Assembly (NCBI GenBank): GCA_036513895.1
Contig: DATBYF010000108.1
Span: forward strand, 1 to 64,000
Length of the DNA stretch: 64,000 nucleotides
Reading direction: 5' to 3'
Source of the DNA: Palsa-147 sp036513895
GTDB lineage: Bacteria; Acidobacteriota; Terriglobia; Acidiferrales; UBA7541
Shown here piece after piece: positions 62,947 through 64,000 of the stretch (its first letter is position 1; each line of letters begins with the position of its first letter). The notes beneath the pieces are model-generated. The model had not been told where the DNA came from and ran no database searches. It saw nothing but the letters and a program-made list of their open reading frames with translations. The translations under genes were made by a program, and so were the position numbers.

Positions 62947-63548
62947 AGTGCGCCGTTCACCCGGAAGTGGATGCTACCGGCTTTTGCCGGAATTGCGGCA
63001 AGCCACTCTGTCCGGAGTGCACGCGCGATGTGAAGGGCGCGCTTTACTGTGAGCCTTGCGTTGCGTCGGCGATTTCGGCGCAGATGACAACGCCCGCGGC
63101 GAAATCTGACGTCAATCCGGGAGCGGCCGCAGCGCTGGGGCTGATCCCCGGACTGGGCGCGGTCTACAACGGCGAATACACGAAGGCAATCATTCATGTG
63201 GCCATCTGGGGCGGCCTACTTGCAGCGGGCATCACCGGCGCGCTTGGCGATCTCGCGGCGCTTGGATGGGTTGCTTTCGGACTTTTTCCTATTTACATGG
63301 CAGTTGACGCATATCGAGTGGCGAAAGCGCGCTCCATCGGCGCGCCCGTGGCTGAACCTGCGCCCGCCGGAAGGCTTCCTGTCGGCGCGCTCGTTCTTGT
63401 CGGCCTGGGAATTCTCGCGCTGCTGGGGAATTTCGGTTTGATTCGCGGCGAAGTGATTGATCGCGGCTGGCCGCTGATACTTATCGCGATTGGCGTGTGG
63501 CTGCTGGTAAAGCGCGGCTACGGCACGCCCAGGGGAGGCACAAGATAA
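62943..63548 (+). CDS. B-box zinc-finger membrane protein
   Basis: N-terminal B-box-type finger with C3, H6, C15, C18, C23, C26, C36 and C39, followed by about four hydrophobic helices. The last part (GALVLVGLGILALLGNFG ... RGWPLILIAIGVWLLVKR) is the DUF5668/LiaF-TM-like module shared with the next two genes. Function unknown; such proteins often accompany ECF systems and may sense envelope stress. It overlaps both the anti-sigma gene (4 bases) and the next gene (1 base). Confidence 0.8.
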   Translation: MKCAVHPEVDATGFCRNCGKPLCPECTRDVKGALYCEPCVASAISAQMTTPAAKSDVNPGAAAALGLIPGLGAVYNGEYTKAIIHVAIWGGLLAAGITGALGDLAALGWVAFGLFPIYMAVDAYRVAKARSIGAPVAEPAPAGRLPVGALVLVGLGILALLGNFGLIRGEVIDRGWPLILIAIGVWLLVKRGYGTPRGGTR

Positions 63549-63781
63549 TGTCCGACGAGTCGGATAAGGCGCGTTGCACGTGTGCGAGGTGCCGGTTAGG
63601 CGGGCTGATGGGGCCGGCGATCCTCATCACAATCGGAGTGCTATTTCTCATTCAGCAATTCTCGAATCGAATTACGTTTGGGGAACTCTGGCCGGTGATT
63701 TTAATCGTTATTGGCGCAGTGAAGCTCCTGGAAGCGACGGCATCGACGGCAGGGCACATACAGAAGGAGAAGGACGCGTGA
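63548..63781 (+). CDS. Small LiaF-TM-like membrane protein
   Basis: 77 aa. A Cys-rich start (CTCARCRLGG) is followed by two helices with PAILITIGVLFLIQQFSNRITFGELWPVILIVIGAVKLLE, the DUF5668-like pattern. The ATG overlaps the stop of the preceding gene by one base (TAATG). Function unknown. Confidence 0.75.
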   Translation: MSDESDKARCTCARCRLGGLMGPAILITIGVLFLIQQFSNRITFGELWPVILIVIGAVKLLEATASTAGHIQKEKDA

Positions 63782-63824
63782 ACTGCGGCCTGGGGATGCA
63801 GGGCGCTCGTGATCGAACACAAAT

Positions 63825-64000
63825 ATGAGCAACGACCAGGAACACCGGCAAGGGTTGTTTGGCGGGCTGGTCCTGATTCTGATCGGCGTTCTGTTTCTTG
63901 TCCATCGTTTCCATCCGGAAATCGGCATCGCCCATTTCTTCAGAGTTTATTGGCCACTTCTTCTCATTATTTGGGGAATCGCTAAACTCATTGAGAACTT
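63825..64000 (+). CDS. Small LiaF-TM-like membrane protein, cut by the window end
   Basis: Starts ATG at 63825 and stays open to the edge: MSNDQEHRQG, then GLVLILIGVLFLVHRF and a second helix ending IIWGIAKLIEN. It repeats the module of the two genes before it. The C terminus is beyond the window; related proteins continue with a cytoplasmic or periplasmic domain. Confidence 0.7.
   Translation, partial: MSNDQEHRQGLFGGLVLILIGVLFLVHRFHPEIGIAHFFRVYWPLLLIIWGIAKLIEN

Overview
The window reads as a chromosomal piece from an Acidobacteriota bacterium, probably an uncultured relative of the Koribacter/Terriglobia group. Four signals point there: several large eukaryotic-type Ser/Thr kinases fused to TolB-like and TPR modules, a PadR regulator coupled to a duplicated orphan FtsX-type permease, a full hopanoid operon, and GC-rich intergenic hairpin repeats. 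The assignment rests on gene content only. I saw no rRNA, tRNA, CRISPR array, integrase or transposase, so this looks like core chromosome with dispersed repeats rather than an island.

Layout. 1-6.2 kb: kinase K1, a kelch-repeat lipoprotein and an S9 peptidase. 6.5-12.6 kb: ilvE, an aquaporin, secreted proteins of unknown role, pilT, recX and a small membrane protein. 12.7-19.7 kb: alaS, a lytic transglycosylase coupled to an AMIN-domain amidase, and a DUF6599-like protein. 19.8-25.2 kb: a possible small RNA or leader, a drug-type MFS exporter, a phosphoribosyltransferase, a GDSL hydrolase, a FucP-like sugar transporter and a small frameshifted membrane ORF. 25.2-36.3 kb: a PadR/permease pair and kinases K2, K3 and K4. 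36.4-40.7 kb: nucleoside hydrolase, rmuC and a DUF72 protein.

40.7-52.3 kb is the metabolic centre: a minus-strand hopanoid operon shc-hpnH-hpnA-hpnG-adh-adh-hpnC-hpnD-hpnE, mostly joined by 4-base ATGA overlaps and apparently transcribed from one promoter through a leader of about 270 nt. HpnC/D/E make squalene from farnesyl diphosphate, Shc cyclises it, HpnH adds adenosine and HpnG removes adenine. The two adjacent zinc dehydrogenases sit where an enzyme is needed to reduce ribosylhopane to bacteriohopanetetrol, and I regard this as the most interesting lead in the window.

52.4-64 kb: lpxD with a lipid A-type acyltransferase, an ArnT-like glycosyltransferase, an alpha/beta hydrolase with an altered catalytic site, a GNAT protein, nrdR with a flippase-like membrane protein, a methyltransferase, and an ECF sigma/anti-sigma operon followed by three small membrane proteins that share one module. 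The last is cut by the window edge.

A recurring theme is promoter geometry. All four kinase genes have a -35 box, a 17-bp spacer, a -10 box and then exactly 8 bases before the ATG, which predicts leaderless mRNAs. A related promoter copy stands before the kelch gene, and similar arrangements stand before the GNAT and flippase genes.
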